From: Anaerococcus provencensis | GTDB lineage: Bacteria > Bacillota > Clostridia > Tissierellales > Peptoniphilaceae | Length of the DNA stretch: 64,000 nucleotides | Assembly (NCBI RefSeq): GCF_000312365.2 | Contig: NZ_HG003686.1 | Location: 62,001-126,000, forward strand | Direction: 5' to 3' | Notes under the pieces: generated by a model | The model's input: only the letters and a program-made list of their open reading frames with translations | What the model was told of the DNA's origin: nothing | The model's database searches: none | Program-made: the position numbers and the translations under genes | Shown here: piece after piece, positions 16,182-25,594 of the stretch | How the letters are laid out: each line of letters opens with the position of its first letter | Position numbering within the stretch: position 1 is the stretch's first letter

Positions 16182-17372
16182 ATGAAAATTTTAGTAATTA
16201 ACTGTGGATCATCTTCACTAAAATATCAACTATTTGACATGGAAAATGAAGATGTACTAGTACAAGGACTTGTTGAAAGAATTGGAATCGAAGGAAGCCG
16301 TCTAGTTCAAAAAAAAGATGGTGACAAATACATCATCGAAGAACCAATGGCAAACCATACAGAAGCTGTAGGACACGTTTTTGATGCCCTAGTTGATAGC
16401 GAAAATGGTGTAATATCAAGCCTTGATGAAATCGATGCTGTTGGACATAGATTCGTTCACGGTGGAGAAAAAGCTACAAAATCAGCACTAATCAATGATG
16501 AAGTAAAAGCTATCATCGAAGATTCTGCAAAATTTGCGCCTCTTCATAACCCAGCTAACCTTATGGGTCTAAAAGCTTGTGAAGAACTTCTACCAAATGT
16601 ACCAAATGTAGCAGTATTTGATACAGCTTTCCACCAAACTATGCCAGCAAAAACATTCCTTTACGGTATTGACTACAAATACTATGAAGAAGATGGCATT
16701 AGAAAATACGGATTCCACGGAACAAGCCACAATTATATTACAAATAGAGCAGCAGAATTACTTGAAAAACCAGTTGAAGAAACAAATATCATCTCAGCTC
16801 ACCTAGGAAATGGTTCATCAATTACAGCAGTAAAAGATGGTAAATCTTTTGATACAACAATGGGACTTACACCACTTGAAGGTCTAGTAATGGGAACAAG
16901 ATCAGGTGACCTAGACCCAGCTGTAGTAACATACATCGAAGAAAAAGATGGTGTTTCTGCTAGTGACATGAACAATATCCTAAACAAAGAATCAGGTGTT
17001 CTTGGAGTATCAGGAGTAAGCTCAGACTTTAGAGACCTAGAAGATGCAGCTAAAGAAGGCAATGAAAGAGCTCAAGTTGCCCTTGATATGTTTGCTACAA
17101 GAGCAAAGAGATACATCGCAGGATACATGGCAGAAATTGAAAAAGTTGATGCTATAGTATTTACAGGTGGTATCGGTGAAAACTCAATAGAAATGAGAGC
17201 AGACATCCTAAAAGGTTTTGAACAATTTGGCATCAAAATCGATCCTGAGAAGAACAATGTACGTGGTGGAGAACATGTGATTTCAACTGATGATTCAAAA
17301 GTTAAAATCATGGTTATAGCTACAAATGAAGAGCTTATGATAGCAAGGGATACTAAAAATTTAGTTAAATAA
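16182..17372 (+). CDS. ackA: Acetate kinase
   Basis: Makes ATP from acetyl phosphate and ADP, releasing acetate, a main energy step in fermentation. At 396 residues it has normal length. Visible motifs are NCGSSSLKYQLF at the start (phosphate 1 loop), GHRFVHGGE, FDTAFHQTMP, the KYGFHGTSHNYI segment, AHLGNGSSITAV and FTGGIGENS near the C-terminus. The ribosome site is AAGGAG. pta is not adjacent; the next gene is rpmF. Confidence 0.97.
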   Translation: MKILVINCGSSSLKYQLFDMENEDVLVQGLVERIGIEGSRLVQKKDGDKYIIEEPMANHTEAVGHVFDALVDSENGVISSLDEIDAVGHRFVHGGEKATKSALINDEVKAIIEDSAKFAPLHNPANLMGLKACEELLPNVPNVAVFDTAFHQTMPAKTFLYGIDYKYYEEDGIRKYGFHGTSHNYITNRAAELLEKPVEETNIISAHLGNGSSITAVKDGKSFDTTMGLTPLEGLVMGTRSGDLDPAVVTYIEEKDGVSASDMNNILNKESGVLGVSGVSSDFRDLEDAAKEGNERAQVALDMFATRAKRYIAGYMAEIEKVDAIVFTGGIGENSIEMRADILKGFEQFGIKIDPEKNNVRGGEHVISTDDSKVKIMVIATNEELMIARDTKNLVK

Positions 17373-17377
17373 TTCTC

Positions 17378-17406
17378 TTGACAAGAAAGGGCACTCAATA
17401 TATAAT
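17378..17406 (+). promoter_or_regulatory. Promoter of rpmF-plsX
   Basis: TTGACA at 17378-17383 and TATAAT at 17401-17406 with a 17-base spacer, a full consensus promoter lying between ackA and rpmF. Confidence 0.85.
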
Positions 17407-17444
17407 ATTAAAGATTGCTAAAACTGATAAGAGGAGGTGTAAGG

Positions 17445-17624
17445 ATGGCAGTACCAAAGAGAAGAACATCAAAAACAAGAAAAAACAAAAGAAGAGCCTC
17501 AGCTTATACTTTGAATAGATCAAATTACGTTGAGTGTCCAAGTTGCCACGAGCCAAAACTTCAACACAGAGTTTGCCCAAACTGTGGAGAATACAAAGGC
17601 GAAGCAATAATTGATGCTAATTAA
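17445..17624 (+). CDS. rpmF: Ribosomal protein L32
   Basis: A 59-residue protein of the large ribosomal subunit. It begins [19 protein letters not shown] and carries a zinc ribbon CPSC...CPNCG (about residues 31-47), the zinc-binding paralogue form. The frame is open upstream, but GAGGAGGTG at 17431-17439 and the conserved MAVPKR start fix ATG 17445. The yceD-type gene often found before rpmF is missing. Confidence 0.97.
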   Translation: MAVPKRRTSKTRKNKRRASAYTLNRSNYVECPSCHEPKLQHRVCPNCGEYKGEAIIDAN

Positions 17625-17651
17625 GGTAGTGTTTTTGCACTATCTTTTTTT
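17625..17651 (+). terminator. Terminator after rpmF
   Basis: GGTAGTG pairs with CACTATC across a TTTTTG loop, followed by TTTTTT. It may be partial, since plsX starts 19 bases later with no obvious promoter of its own. Confidence 0.75.
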
Positions 17652-17669
17652 ATACCCAAAAGAGAATAT

Positions 17670-18647
17670 ATGAAAATACTAATTGACACCTATGGAGCAG
17701 ATGATGGTTGCAAAGTTATTGTCGATGGAGCAATACTAGCAAAAAAACAAAAAGACTTCACACCTGTCTTTGTAGGTAATGAAAAAGAAATAAAAGAAAA
17801 TATTAACGGTAGGATAACAGATTATGAAATAATTCCTACTGATAGCTTTATATCTAACGATGAGGACCCTGTGAGGGCCATTAGAAGAAAAAAAGATGCA
17901 TCCATAGTCCTAGCTTATGAGAAATCAAAAGAAGAAGGATATCATGGCCTAGTATCTGCAGGATCTACTGGAGCCTTGCTTGCTGGTGGACTTTTCCTAG
18001 CTGGTAGAATAGAAGGTATCAAAAGAGCCTGCCTTGCAGCAAATATACCTTCTATAAATGACAATATTTGCCTACTTATGGATACTGGGGCAAATATGGA
18101 TTGCAAGGCAGAATTCTTATACGAATTTGCCCTAATGGGTTCAATCTACTTAGAAAATACAATGGGAATAGCAAATCCAAGTATTGGACTTTTAAATGTT
18201 GGAGTAGAGGAACATAAGGGAAACAAGCTTACAAAAGAAACATATGCTCTATTAAAGGAAAGCAAACTAAACTTTGTAGGCAATGTAGAATCAAGAGACC
18301 TATTTACTGGCAAGGTAAATATTCTTCTTGCAGATGGTTTTGATGGAAATATCGCCATAAAAACAGCAGAAGGAGTATTAAAGCTTATGGGTTCCCAAAT
18401 AAAATCTACAATTTATAAGTCCACAAAAAATAAAATTGCTGGAGCCTTATTAAAAAATGACCTCAAGACTATGACCAACAAATTTTCATCCGATGAAGTT
18501 GGAGGAGCCCCACTTCTTGGGGTAAAGTCTTATGTATATAAGGCACATGGAAATACCAATGAACTTGCATTTTCCAATGCTATTTTAGGATTAATGAATT
18601 ATATAGAAAGAAATACAATTGAAAAAATCGAAGGAGAAATAAAATGA
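17670..18647 (+). CDS. plsX: Phosphate acyltransferase PlsX
   Basis: PlsX transfers fatty acyl groups from ACP to phosphate, giving acyl-phosphate for membrane phospholipid synthesis. The protein has 325 residues. Family features include DTYGADDGCKVIVDGA at the start, a variant of MGGDxxP; VSAGSTGALLAGGLFLAGRIEGI in the middle; and LADGFDGNIAIKTAEGV near residue 215. The stop overlaps the acpP start by 4 bases, fitting joint production of PlsX and its acyl carrier. Confidence 0.93.
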   Translation: MKILIDTYGADDGCKVIVDGAILAKKQKDFTPVFVGNEKEIKENINGRITDYEIIPTDSFISNDEDPVRAIRRKKDASIVLAYEKSKEEGYHGLVSAGSTGALLAGGLFLAGRIEGIKRACLAANIPSINDNICLLMDTGANMDCKAEFLYEFALMGSIYLENTMGIANPSIGLLNVGVEEHKGNKLTKETYALLKESKLNFVGNVESRDLFTGKVNILLADGFDGNIAIKTAEGVLKLMGSQIKSTIYKSTKNKIAGALLKNDLKTMTNKFSSDEVGGAPLLGVKSYVYKAHGNTNELAFSNAILGLMNYIERNTIEKIEGEIK

Positions 18648-18868
18648 TTAGAGACGAACTAATAGCTTTAGCCAATGAAAATCTTGACATTGACTTTAGT
18701 GAAATGGAAATGACTACAAAATTATCTGATTTGGACATTGATTCAATCGATATGCTAGATTTCATCATGCTTATTGAAGAAAAATTTGAAATAGAATTTG
18801 AAGAAGATGAGCTAGATGAGATAGAAACCCTTGGCGATATCGCTGAACTTATAGAAAGCAAAAATTAA
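18644..18868 (+). CDS. acpP: Acyl carrier protein
   Basis: A 74-residue acidic helical protein carrying growing acyl chains on a phosphopantetheine arm. The attachment serine sits in DLDIDSIDMLDFIMLIEEKF (S near residue 36); the usual DSLD is DSID here, a mild variation. It overlaps plsX upstream and rnc downstream by a few bases, the common plsX-acpP-rnc order. Confidence 0.92.
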   Translation: MIRDELIALANENLDIDFSEMEMTTKLSDLDIDSIDMLDFIMLIEEKFEIEFEEDELDEIETLGDIAELIESKN

Positions 18869-19581
18869 TGGGACTAAGCAATATTAGACTTGCCCAAATA
18901 AAAGAATTTGAAGATAGGATTGGCTACACTTTCAATGATAAAAAGTTGATCGATGTAGCCTTTACTCATTCATCCTTTATAAATGAAGCTAAAAAGGGTG
19001 CAAAAAGCAATGAAAGACTTGAGTTTTTGGGAGATAGCGTCCTAGATATGGTTGTAAGCGAGATTTTGTTCAAAAATTACAACAACAAACCAGAAGGTTG
19101 GTTAACCAAGACCAGATCAAGACTTGTATGCACAGATTCTTTTTCTAAGGCGAGCGAAAAATATGATTTGACCAGCTTTTTAAACTTTGGCAAAGGAGAA
19201 AAAAAGCAGGGTGGCAAATTAAAAAAACATGTAAAAGCTGACACTTTTGAAGCAGTTTGCGCTGCCATTTATCTTGATGCGGGTTATGAATTTTTGTATG
19301 ACTTCTTGGTAGAACATTTCAAAGAAGAAGCCCTTGAGATCATAGAAGATGATTCACTTTTTAACGATTATAAGACCAGGCTGCAAGAGTATTACAATTC
19401 TCACGGCAAGAAGATCTTAAAATATACTCTCATCAAAGAAGAAGGTCCAGAGCATGACAAGCTATTTACCATGGCTGTTAAAGAAGGAAATAGAACCCTT
19501 GCAACAGGTATGGGCAAAAACAAGAAAAAAGCTGAACAAGATGCTGCAAAAAATGCTTATGAGATGATAAAAAATGGCTAA
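18868..19581 (+). CDS. rnc: Ribonuclease III
   Basis: Cleaves double-stranded RNA in rRNA processing and mRNA decay. The 237-residue protein has an N-terminal endonuclease domain with the signature NERLEFLGDSVLDMVVSE (about residues 52-69) and the second acid cluster ADTFEAVCAAIYLDAG. A double-stranded RNA-binding domain follows (about residues 165-235, DYKTRLQEYYNSHGKK to KKKAEQDAAKNAYEMI). Start and stop overlap neighbouring genes. It would also be a likely processor of the toxin-antitoxin duplex at 10.7 kb, by analogy only. Confidence 0.96.
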   Translation: MGLSNIRLAQIKEFEDRIGYTFNDKKLIDVAFTHSSFINEAKKGAKSNERLEFLGDSVLDMVVSEILFKNYNNKPEGWLTKTRSRLVCTDSFSKASEKYDLTSFLNFGKGEKKQGGKLKKHVKADTFEAVCAAIYLDAGYEFLYDFLVEHFKEEALEIIEDDSLFNDYKTRLQEYYNSHGKKILKYTLIKEEGPEHDKLFTMAVKEGNRTLATGMGKNKKKAEQDAAKNAYEMIKNG

Positions 19582-20656
19582 GAAAGAATATATTATTCCA
19601 ATATTTATACCTTTTTTGGGTTGTCCGCACGATTGTGCCTTTTGCAACCAAGTAAAAATCACTAATTATAAGGATAAGATGGAACCATCTAAGGTCATTT
19701 CTGAGATAGAGAAAAATCTATCCTATTTTCCAGCAAATGACAATATAAAAGAAATTGCTTTTTTTGGTGGATCATTTACGGGACTTGATTATGATGTGAT
19801 GACTGGCTACTTAAAAATAGCCAAAGAATACAAGGAGAAGGGAATTATTGATAGAATCAGACTTTCGACCAGACCTGATTATATAAATAATTTCATTCTT
19901 GACACATTAAAAGACTACGGAGTAGACATTATTGAGCTTGGCATCCAATCATTAAGCCAAGATGTCCTAGATGCCAATGAACGTGGCCATAGTGTAAGTG
20001 CAAGCAAGGATGCATCTCAATTAATAAAATCCTATGGAATAAAACTAGGCCATCAAATAATGCCGGGCCTTTTTATGGACAGCAAAGAAAAGATGATAAG
20101 TACGGCAATAGAATCTATAAAAATAGGACCAGATATGGTGAGAATCTATCCTACCTTGGTTATCAAAGAAACCAAACTTGCCTTTCTTTATGAGGCTGGA
20201 ATTTATAAGCCCTTAGACCTAGATGAGGCCGTAGAAATATCAAGAGAAATAGCCATGCTATATATGTATAGTGGCATAGATATAATTAGGATTGGCCTAC
20301 AGCCAACAGAAAATATTAACGAAGGCAAAGATGTCATAGCCGGACCCTTTCATCCAGCTTTTAGGCAGTTAGTTGAAGCAAATATTTATAGGACTTACCT
20401 AGAAGAAATAATTTGTGATGAAGAAATAGAAGATGAATTGACTATCTTTACCAATGATAGGAATATTTCTTTGATAGCGGGAAATAATAAGTCAAACAAA
20501 AAATATTTTTATGATAAGTACAAAATCAAAATCAAATTCAAGTCGTCCAAAGAACAATACATTCTTTATAAGGATAAGAAGATTGATTTTGATGTGGACT
20601 TATTTATTAGAAATTATGTAGAAAAAAACTACGGTGGTGATTTACTATTAGATTAG
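19574..20656 (+). CDS. Radical SAM protein (Elp3-like family)
   Basis: A 360-residue radical SAM enzyme. The cluster motif appears early as LGCPHDCAFCNQ (about residues 14-25), a CxxxCxxC arrangement, followed by GGSFTGLDYD (SAM-binding GGS-like) and the barrel strands STRPDYI and IIELGIQSL. It belongs to the group annotated as Elp3-like or YhcC-like radical SAM proteins that recur between rnc and smc in Firmicutes. The substrate is unknown. It overlaps rnc by 8 bases, and its last 10 bases carry the apparent start of smc. Confidence 0.85.
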   Translation: MAKKEYIIPIFIPFLGCPHDCAFCNQVKITNYKDKMEPSKVISEIEKNLSYFPANDNIKEIAFFGGSFTGLDYDVMTGYLKIAKEYKEKGIIDRIRLSTRPDYINNFILDTLKDYGVDIIELGIQSLSQDVLDANERGHSVSASKDASQLIKSYGIKLGHQIMPGLFMDSKEKMISTAIESIKIGPDMVRIYPTLVIKETKLAFLYEAGIYKPLDLDEAVEISREIAMLYMYSGIDIIRIGLQPTENINEGKDVIAGPFHPAFRQLVEANIYRTYLEEIICDEEIEDELTIFTNDRNISLIAGNNKSNKKYFYDKYKIKIKFKSSKEQYILYKDKKIDFDVDLFIRNYVEKNYGGDLLLD

Positions 20657-23600
20657 AAAGTATTGAACTTAAAGGATTTAAGTCCTTTGCAAACAAAACT
20701 ACAATAAAATTTGATAATCAAATAACTGCTATAGTAGGTCCAAATGGCTCTGGCAAATCAAACATATCCGATGCCATAAGGTGGGTTTTGGGCGAGCAAT
20801 CAGCCAAATCTCTCCGTGGTGGCAAGATGAATGATGTTATCTACCAGGGAGGGGAGAAGAAAAGTCCCTTAAATCTTGCCGAAGTTAATCTTACTTTTTC
20901 CAATAAAGATCATAGTCTAGACATTGACTATGACAAAGTTGTAATTACGAGAAGGATTTTCCGAGACGGAGAAAATGAATACAAAATTAATGGCAAAAAA
21001 GTTAGACTAAGAGATATCAGAGAACTTTTCCTTGATACAGGTATAGGTAAAGAAGGATATACCCTCATTGGTCAAGGTAGGATTGATGAGATTATCAGTT
21101 CATCAAACCTAGAAAGGCGTGCAATTTTCGAAGAAGCTAGTGGTATATCAAAGCACAAGTACAGGAGAGATGAGGCGGTAAAAAAGCTTGATAGGGTTTC
21201 TGAAGACTTGGAAGTTATTGAATACGAGTGGGAATATAAGTCCAAGGACTTAGAAAAGCTTAAAAATCAAGCGGCAAATTACCAAAAATGGCAAGAATTA
21301 ACTAGTGATTTGGATTTCAAATCCTATTCTTACTTTAAGAATAAATCTCAAAAATTAAGTGAAAAAATAGATCAGACAAATAATAAGATTGACGAAATTT
21401 CTGGCATTTATAAGGAAAAATCTCAAAAACTAGAAGAGCTAAACAAAAAAAGCCAACCTTTTGAAATAGAATATCAAGAATTGACTTCTGACATTGAAGC
21501 TTATCAAATGAAGCTTAGGAGTCTAGAAAGAAAGGTGGAGTCCTCAAAAAATAATTTGGATTTGAACAAGCAGAAACTAGACTATACCCAAAAAGATTTG
21601 GACAGGGTTAGCTTAAATCTAGGCCAAAATGACAAGAAAGCTCAAGCTTTGAAAGCTGACCTCGATTTGGAAAATAAGAATCTATATGAAAAAAATGCCC
21701 TAATAAGTGACTTGAAAACAAAAATTACTGATAATGAAAAGCAAATAGCAAGCATAAATCAATTAATATATGAAAAGTCCACTACCTTAGCAAAAAGAAG
21801 AGAAGAAAAAGAAAAGCTGGATAAGATAATTTATGACTATGAAATCACAAGCAAAACAAGGGAAATCTTGGAGCAAAAACGTAGTCAGGAAGATAAGGAA
21901 AAAAGAGAAAAATTAGATCAAATTGAGAGTGAAATAGAGCTTATAACAAAAGACTTGGATGTTTATAAGAAAGATAAGGAAAACTTATTAGCCGAAAACT
22001 TAAGTCTAAAATCTGATATAGAAAAGTTAAATGATGATTTTGAAAAAGATTCTATAGCTATCAAGGCTATAGAAAATGATATAGGCAAGAATAATATTGA
22101 ACTAAAGACAGCCATCAATGAATATAAGTTTAACAAAAATTTGATTGAAAGAAATGAGGGCTATTTTTATTCAGTAAGTGATTTTTTGAATAAGACCAAG
22201 CACTTATCCCATCTTTATGAGGATACCCTTGCAAACCTTATTACAATTAACAAAGGATATGAAGAAATAATCGACAATTTGATAGGAAGTGCCCTACAAA
22301 ATATAGTTACCAGAACTAAGGATGAGACAAGAGATCTAATAAATTTTGTCAACAAAAATCATCTAGGCAGGATAACTTTCTTGCCAATTGATTCCATAAA
22401 GTCCTTTAGGAAAAATAAACCCAATGAGGATGAAGTCATAGCCATGGCCTATGAACTTGTTTCTTATGACAAGAATCTGGAAGATATAATATATCATTTC
22501 CTAGGATCAACTGTTGTAGTAAAAGATATAGACCAGGCTATAAGCCTTTCCAAGAAAATCAATGGTTATAGGATTATAACCCTAGACTTGGACGTGATAA
22601 ATAGCTGGGGATCTATGGCAGCCGGTTCCAATAAAAACAAAAAGTCCAACACAGGGATTTTAAATCGTAGGCAAAAACTTGAAGAAAGTAAAATAAATAT
22701 CCAAAATCTTCGTTCTAAGGCTATGACATTGGATAATGACCTAAAGTCCATCTATAAGAACTTAGAGGAAACAAAGGCAAAGCTATCTTCATCAAACCAA
22801 ACTTTGGCTAAAAACCAAGAAAAAATTAGCGATGTAAAGTCAAATATAACAAATCTCAATTACAAGATTGAAAACCTATCAAGTCAAAAAACTGACCTAG
22901 AAGTTAAACTAGGAGATGATCTTGATAAAGTAGAAGACATTGATATTGAAGCTTTAAAAAATAAACTTAGCAAGCTAAATATTGTGGATTTGGAAGAAGA
23001 GCTTAAAGCTCTTGAAAGTAAGAAAAGTGATTTATCTTTAGTGCTTGCAACAGATAAAAATTCCCTTGAAAGCCACAGCCGTGATATCAATATGCTAACA
23101 AATACCATAGGAAAACTTAAAGATGAGCTTAGCAACTTGACCTATAGCCAGAAATACGAGTCAAAATCTAAGGCGGAAAGCATATCTTTGATTGAAAATA
23201 TCAAAAAAGAAAATGATTCTTATATAGAAAGCATCAAAAAGGCCAAAGTTGAGATTGATGATATTAATATCAATTTAAGTAAAGGACAAGCAAAGCTAAA
23301 AGAAATAGAAAGTGAAAATCAAAGTCTAATCAAAGATTTGAAAAATATCGAAGAAGAGATTTCAAATATTAATCTAGAAAAAGTTAAACTTGACTATAGC
23401 CTTGAGGGATACAAAAAAGATTATCAAAATCTAAGTGATGAGATTGAACCTTTTATAACAAAAACCATAAGTGAACTCGAAGAATCCTATAAGGAGACAG
23501 AAATTATATCTGCTAATAAAAATGATTTGGTAAATTTACAAAAATCTATCAATAATATAGGATACTTTACTGCTGATTCTATAAAAGAATACCAAGAGAT

Positions 23601-24153
23601 TAAAGAGGAATTTGAATTTACCAACAAGCAACTCAAAGATTTGAAGGAGTCAAAGGACAATATTATCCAAATGATAGAATCTCTAGAAGTAGAAATGAAG
23701 GAAGAATTCAAAAAGAATTTTGAGATTATAAATGAGAAATTTCAAAGGATATTCCAAACTCTGTTCATTGGGGGCGAGGCTAGGCTAAAGCTTGACAATG
23801 AGGATGAGCTACTTGCAGGCGTTGATATTATAGCAAGACCACCTTCCAAGTCTTTCAAATCTATATCGCTCTTATCTGGTGGAGAAAAGGCCCTTACCGC
23901 AGTTGCACTTTTGTTTGCAATATTTGAGACCAATCCAGCACCATTTGCAATCTTAGATGAGATAGATGCAGCTCTTGATGAGACAAATATCAAAAGATAT
24001 ATAGAGTATTTGAAACTATTATCAGAAAATTCTCAGTTTATAATGATAACTCACAGGCAAACCACCATGCAATTGGCCGAAAAGATTCACGGCATCACAA
24101 TTGATGATGATGGTATAAGTCAGATATATTCCATTGACTTTGATGAAAATTGA
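20647..24153 (+). CDS. smc: Chromosome partition protein SMC, apparent ATT start
   Basis: The SMC condensin core: an ABC-type ATPase head joined by a long coiled coil to a hinge. From ATT 20647 the protein is 1168 residues, the normal length. It opens RLESIELKGFKSFANKT, and Walker A is GPNGSGKSN (about residues 31-39). The hinge lies around residues 500-650, and the head closes with LSGGEKAL (near 1076) and Walker B ILDEIDAALDETN (near 1102). An in-frame TGA at 20638 lies upstream, and the first ATG/GTG/TTG codon is TTG 20788, after Walker A, so it cannot be the true start. GGTGGTG at 20633-20639 sits 7 bases before the ATT. Confidence 0.92.
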   Translation: MRLESIELKGFKSFANKTTIKFDNQITAIVGPNGSGKSNISDAIRWVLGEQSAKSLRGGKMNDVIYQGGEKKSPLNLAEVNLTFSNKDHSLDIDYDKVVITRRIFRDGENEYKINGKKVRLRDIRELFLDTGIGKEGYTLIGQGRIDEIISSSNLERRAIFEEASGISKHKYRRDEAVKKLDRVSEDLEVIEYEWEYKSKDLEKLKNQAANYQKWQELTSDLDFKSYSYFKNKSQKLSEKIDQTNNKIDEISGIYKEKSQKLEELNKKSQPFEIEYQELTSDIEAYQMKLRSLERKVESSKNNLDLNKQKLDYTQKDLDRVSLNLGQNDKKAQALKADLDLENKNLYEKNALISDLKTKITDNEKQIASINQLIYEKSTTLAKRREEKEKLDKIIYDYEITSKTREILEQKRSQEDKEKREKLDQIESEIELITKDLDVYKKDKENLLAENLSLKSDIEKLNDDFEKDSIAIKAIENDIGKNNIELKTAINEYKFNKNLIERNEGYFYSVSDFLNKTKHLSHLYEDTLANLITINKGYEEIIDNLIGSALQNIVTRTKDETRDLINFVNKNHLGRITFLPIDSIKSFRKNKPNEDEVIAMAYELVSYDKNLEDIIYHFLGSTVVVKDIDQAISLSKKINGYRIITLDLDVINSWGSMAAGSNKNKKSNTGILNRRQKLEESKINIQNLRSKAMTLDNDLKSIYKNLEETKAKLSSSNQTLAKNQEKISDVKSNITNLNYKIENLSSQKTDLEVKLGDDLDKVEDIDIEALKNKLSKLNIVDLEEELKALESKKSDLSLVLATDKNSLESHSRDINMLTNTIGKLKDELSNLTYSQKYESKSKAESISLIENIKKENDSYIESIKKAKVEIDDININLSKGQAKLKEIESENQSLIKDLKNIEEEISNINLEKVKLDYSLEGYKKDYQNLSDEIEPFITKTISELEESYKETEIISANKNDLVNLQKSINNIGYFTADSIKEYQEIKEEFEFTNKQLKDLKESKDNIIQMIESLEVEMKEEFKKNFEIINEKFQRIFQTLFIGGEARLKLDNEDELLAGVDIIARPPSKSFKSISLLSGGEKALTAVALLFAIFETNPAPFAILDEIDAALDETNIKRYIEYLKLLSENSQFIMITHRQTTMQLAEKIHGITIDDDGISQIYSIDFDEN

Positions 24154-24195
24154 AAAATCAAGGGCAAAAAGTAAAATATAGGCAAAGGAGAGTCT

Positions 24196-24672
24196 ATGGC
24201 AATTAGAAATATTAGAATTGAAGGCGACCCAATACTTAGAAAAACTTCTAAAAAGGTCCCTCAAATTACAGATAGAATCAAAATATTACTTGATGACATG
24301 GGCGAGACCATGTATGCAGCTGATGGCGTAGGCCTTGCAGCTCCTCAAGTTGGAATATTAAAACGCGTGATAGTTGTAGATCCACGTGATGAAGAAACTG
24401 GTCTAGTTAAACTCGTAAATCCAGAGATAATAGAAGCAGATGGAGAGCAAATTGGAGTTGAAGGATGTCTTTCAATACCAGAATTTAACGGCACAGTAAA
24501 AAGACCTGAGCATGTTAAAGTAAAATACTTAGATGAAGATGGTAATGAAAAAATCTGGGATGCTCACGGCTTTCCAGCAGTAATACTTTCCCACGAAATA
24601 GATCACTTAGATGGTATTTTGTTTAGGGATAAGTATATAGATGAGGTTAAATACGACGTTGAAAATGCTTAA
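24196..24672 (+). CDS. def: Peptide deformylase
   Basis: Removes the formyl group from new proteins. The 158-residue enzyme has the three conserved motifs: GVGLAAPQVG (about residues 45-54), EGCLSIPEF (about 91-99, with the metal-binding Cys) and HEIDHLDG (about 133-140, with the two His and catalytic Glu). An AAAGGAG site precedes the ATG. It is followed by fmt, overlapping by 8 bases, the classic def-fmt pair. Confidence 0.97.
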   Translation: MAIRNIRIEGDPILRKTSKKVPQITDRIKILLDDMGETMYAADGVGLAAPQVGILKRVIVVDPRDEETGLVKLVNPEIIEADGEQIGVEGCLSIPEFNGTVKRPEHVKVKYLDEDGNEKIWDAHGFPAVILSHEIDHLDGILFRDKYIDEVKYDVENA

Positions 24673-25594
24673 TATATGTTTTATGGGAACTCCAAAGTTT
24701 GCTGTGCAGACTTTGGATGTTCTTTATAATGATGAAAATTTTGATGTAAAGCTAGTAGTAAGCGGGAAAGATAAGAAGAGATCTAGAAATAAAGTGACCC
24801 CTACAGAAGTCAAAAAATATGCAATAGATCATGGCATAAATGTAGTAACTCCAGATTCAGTAAATACAGAAGAGTTTGTTAATGAACTAGAAAAACTAGA
24901 AATTGATTTTATAGTTGTAGTTGCCTTTGGCCAATTGATAGGTGGCTTATTATTAGAAAAGTACAAAGACAAAATAATAAACCTACACCCATCAATCCTG
25001 CCAAAATACAGGGGGGCAGCTCCTATGCAATTTACCTTGCTAAATGGAGAAAAACAAACATCACCAACAACTATGCTAATTGAAAAGGGCATGGATAGCG
25101 GAGACATATTAATGCAAGAGATAGTAGATGTGGATATCAAGGATGACTACTATAGCCTAGAAGAGAAAATGTCAGAATATGGATCCAAGGCTATAAGAAA
25201 TACACTTATAAACTTTGATGAGCTTTATAAAAATAGAATCAAACAAGACCATGATAAGGCAACATTTACCAAAAAAATCACCAAAGAAATGGGCAAGATC
25301 AATTGGAATGATGATAGCCTAAAGATTTACAATCAAATCAGAGCCTTGATAGATTATCCAACAGCTTACTTTGCCTACCAAGATAAAAATGTAAAAGTTT
25401 TGCAAGCGGAAATATTAGATTCTTATGATCCAAATTCTGGCTATGTCTATGAAGCAGATAGCAAAAAAGGCATTATTATTGGAACAGGAGATTCTGCTAT
25501 AAAGATAAACAAACTTCAATTCCCTGGCAAAAAAGCTATGGATACAAAAGCATTCTTGATGGGCAATGACTTTGAAAAAGGAATCACTCTTTGA
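24665..25594 (+). CDS. fmt: Methionyl-tRNA formyltransferase
   Basis: Adds the formyl group to initiator Met-tRNA using 10-formyl-THF. The protein is 309 residues from ATG 24665; the longer frame back to 24641 lacks support, and MLNICFMGTPKFA is the usual N-terminus. Active-site sequence INLHPSILPKYRGAAPMQFTLLNGEK (N, H and the downstream D in KGMDSGDIL) is conserved. The stop overlaps the rsmB start by one base. Confidence 0.96.
   Translation: MLNICFMGTPKFAVQTLDVLYNDENFDVKLVVSGKDKKRSRNKVTPTEVKKYAIDHGINVVTPDSVNTEEFVNELEKLEIDFIVVVAFGQLIGGLLLEKYKDKIINLHPSILPKYRGAAPMQFTLLNGEKQTSPTTMLIEKGMDSGDILMQEIVDVDIKDDYYSLEEKMSEYGSKAIRNTLINFDELYKNRIKQDHDKATFTKKITKEMGKINWNDDSLKIYNQIRALIDYPTAYFAYQDKNVKVLQAEILDSYDPNSGYVYEADSKKGIIIGTGDSAIKINKLQFPGKKAMDTKAFLMGNDFEKGITL

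Noticed and set aside
20788..24153. smc starting at TTG 20788
   Set aside because: This start would remove Walker A and the conserved N-terminus, which are encoded in frame just upstream.
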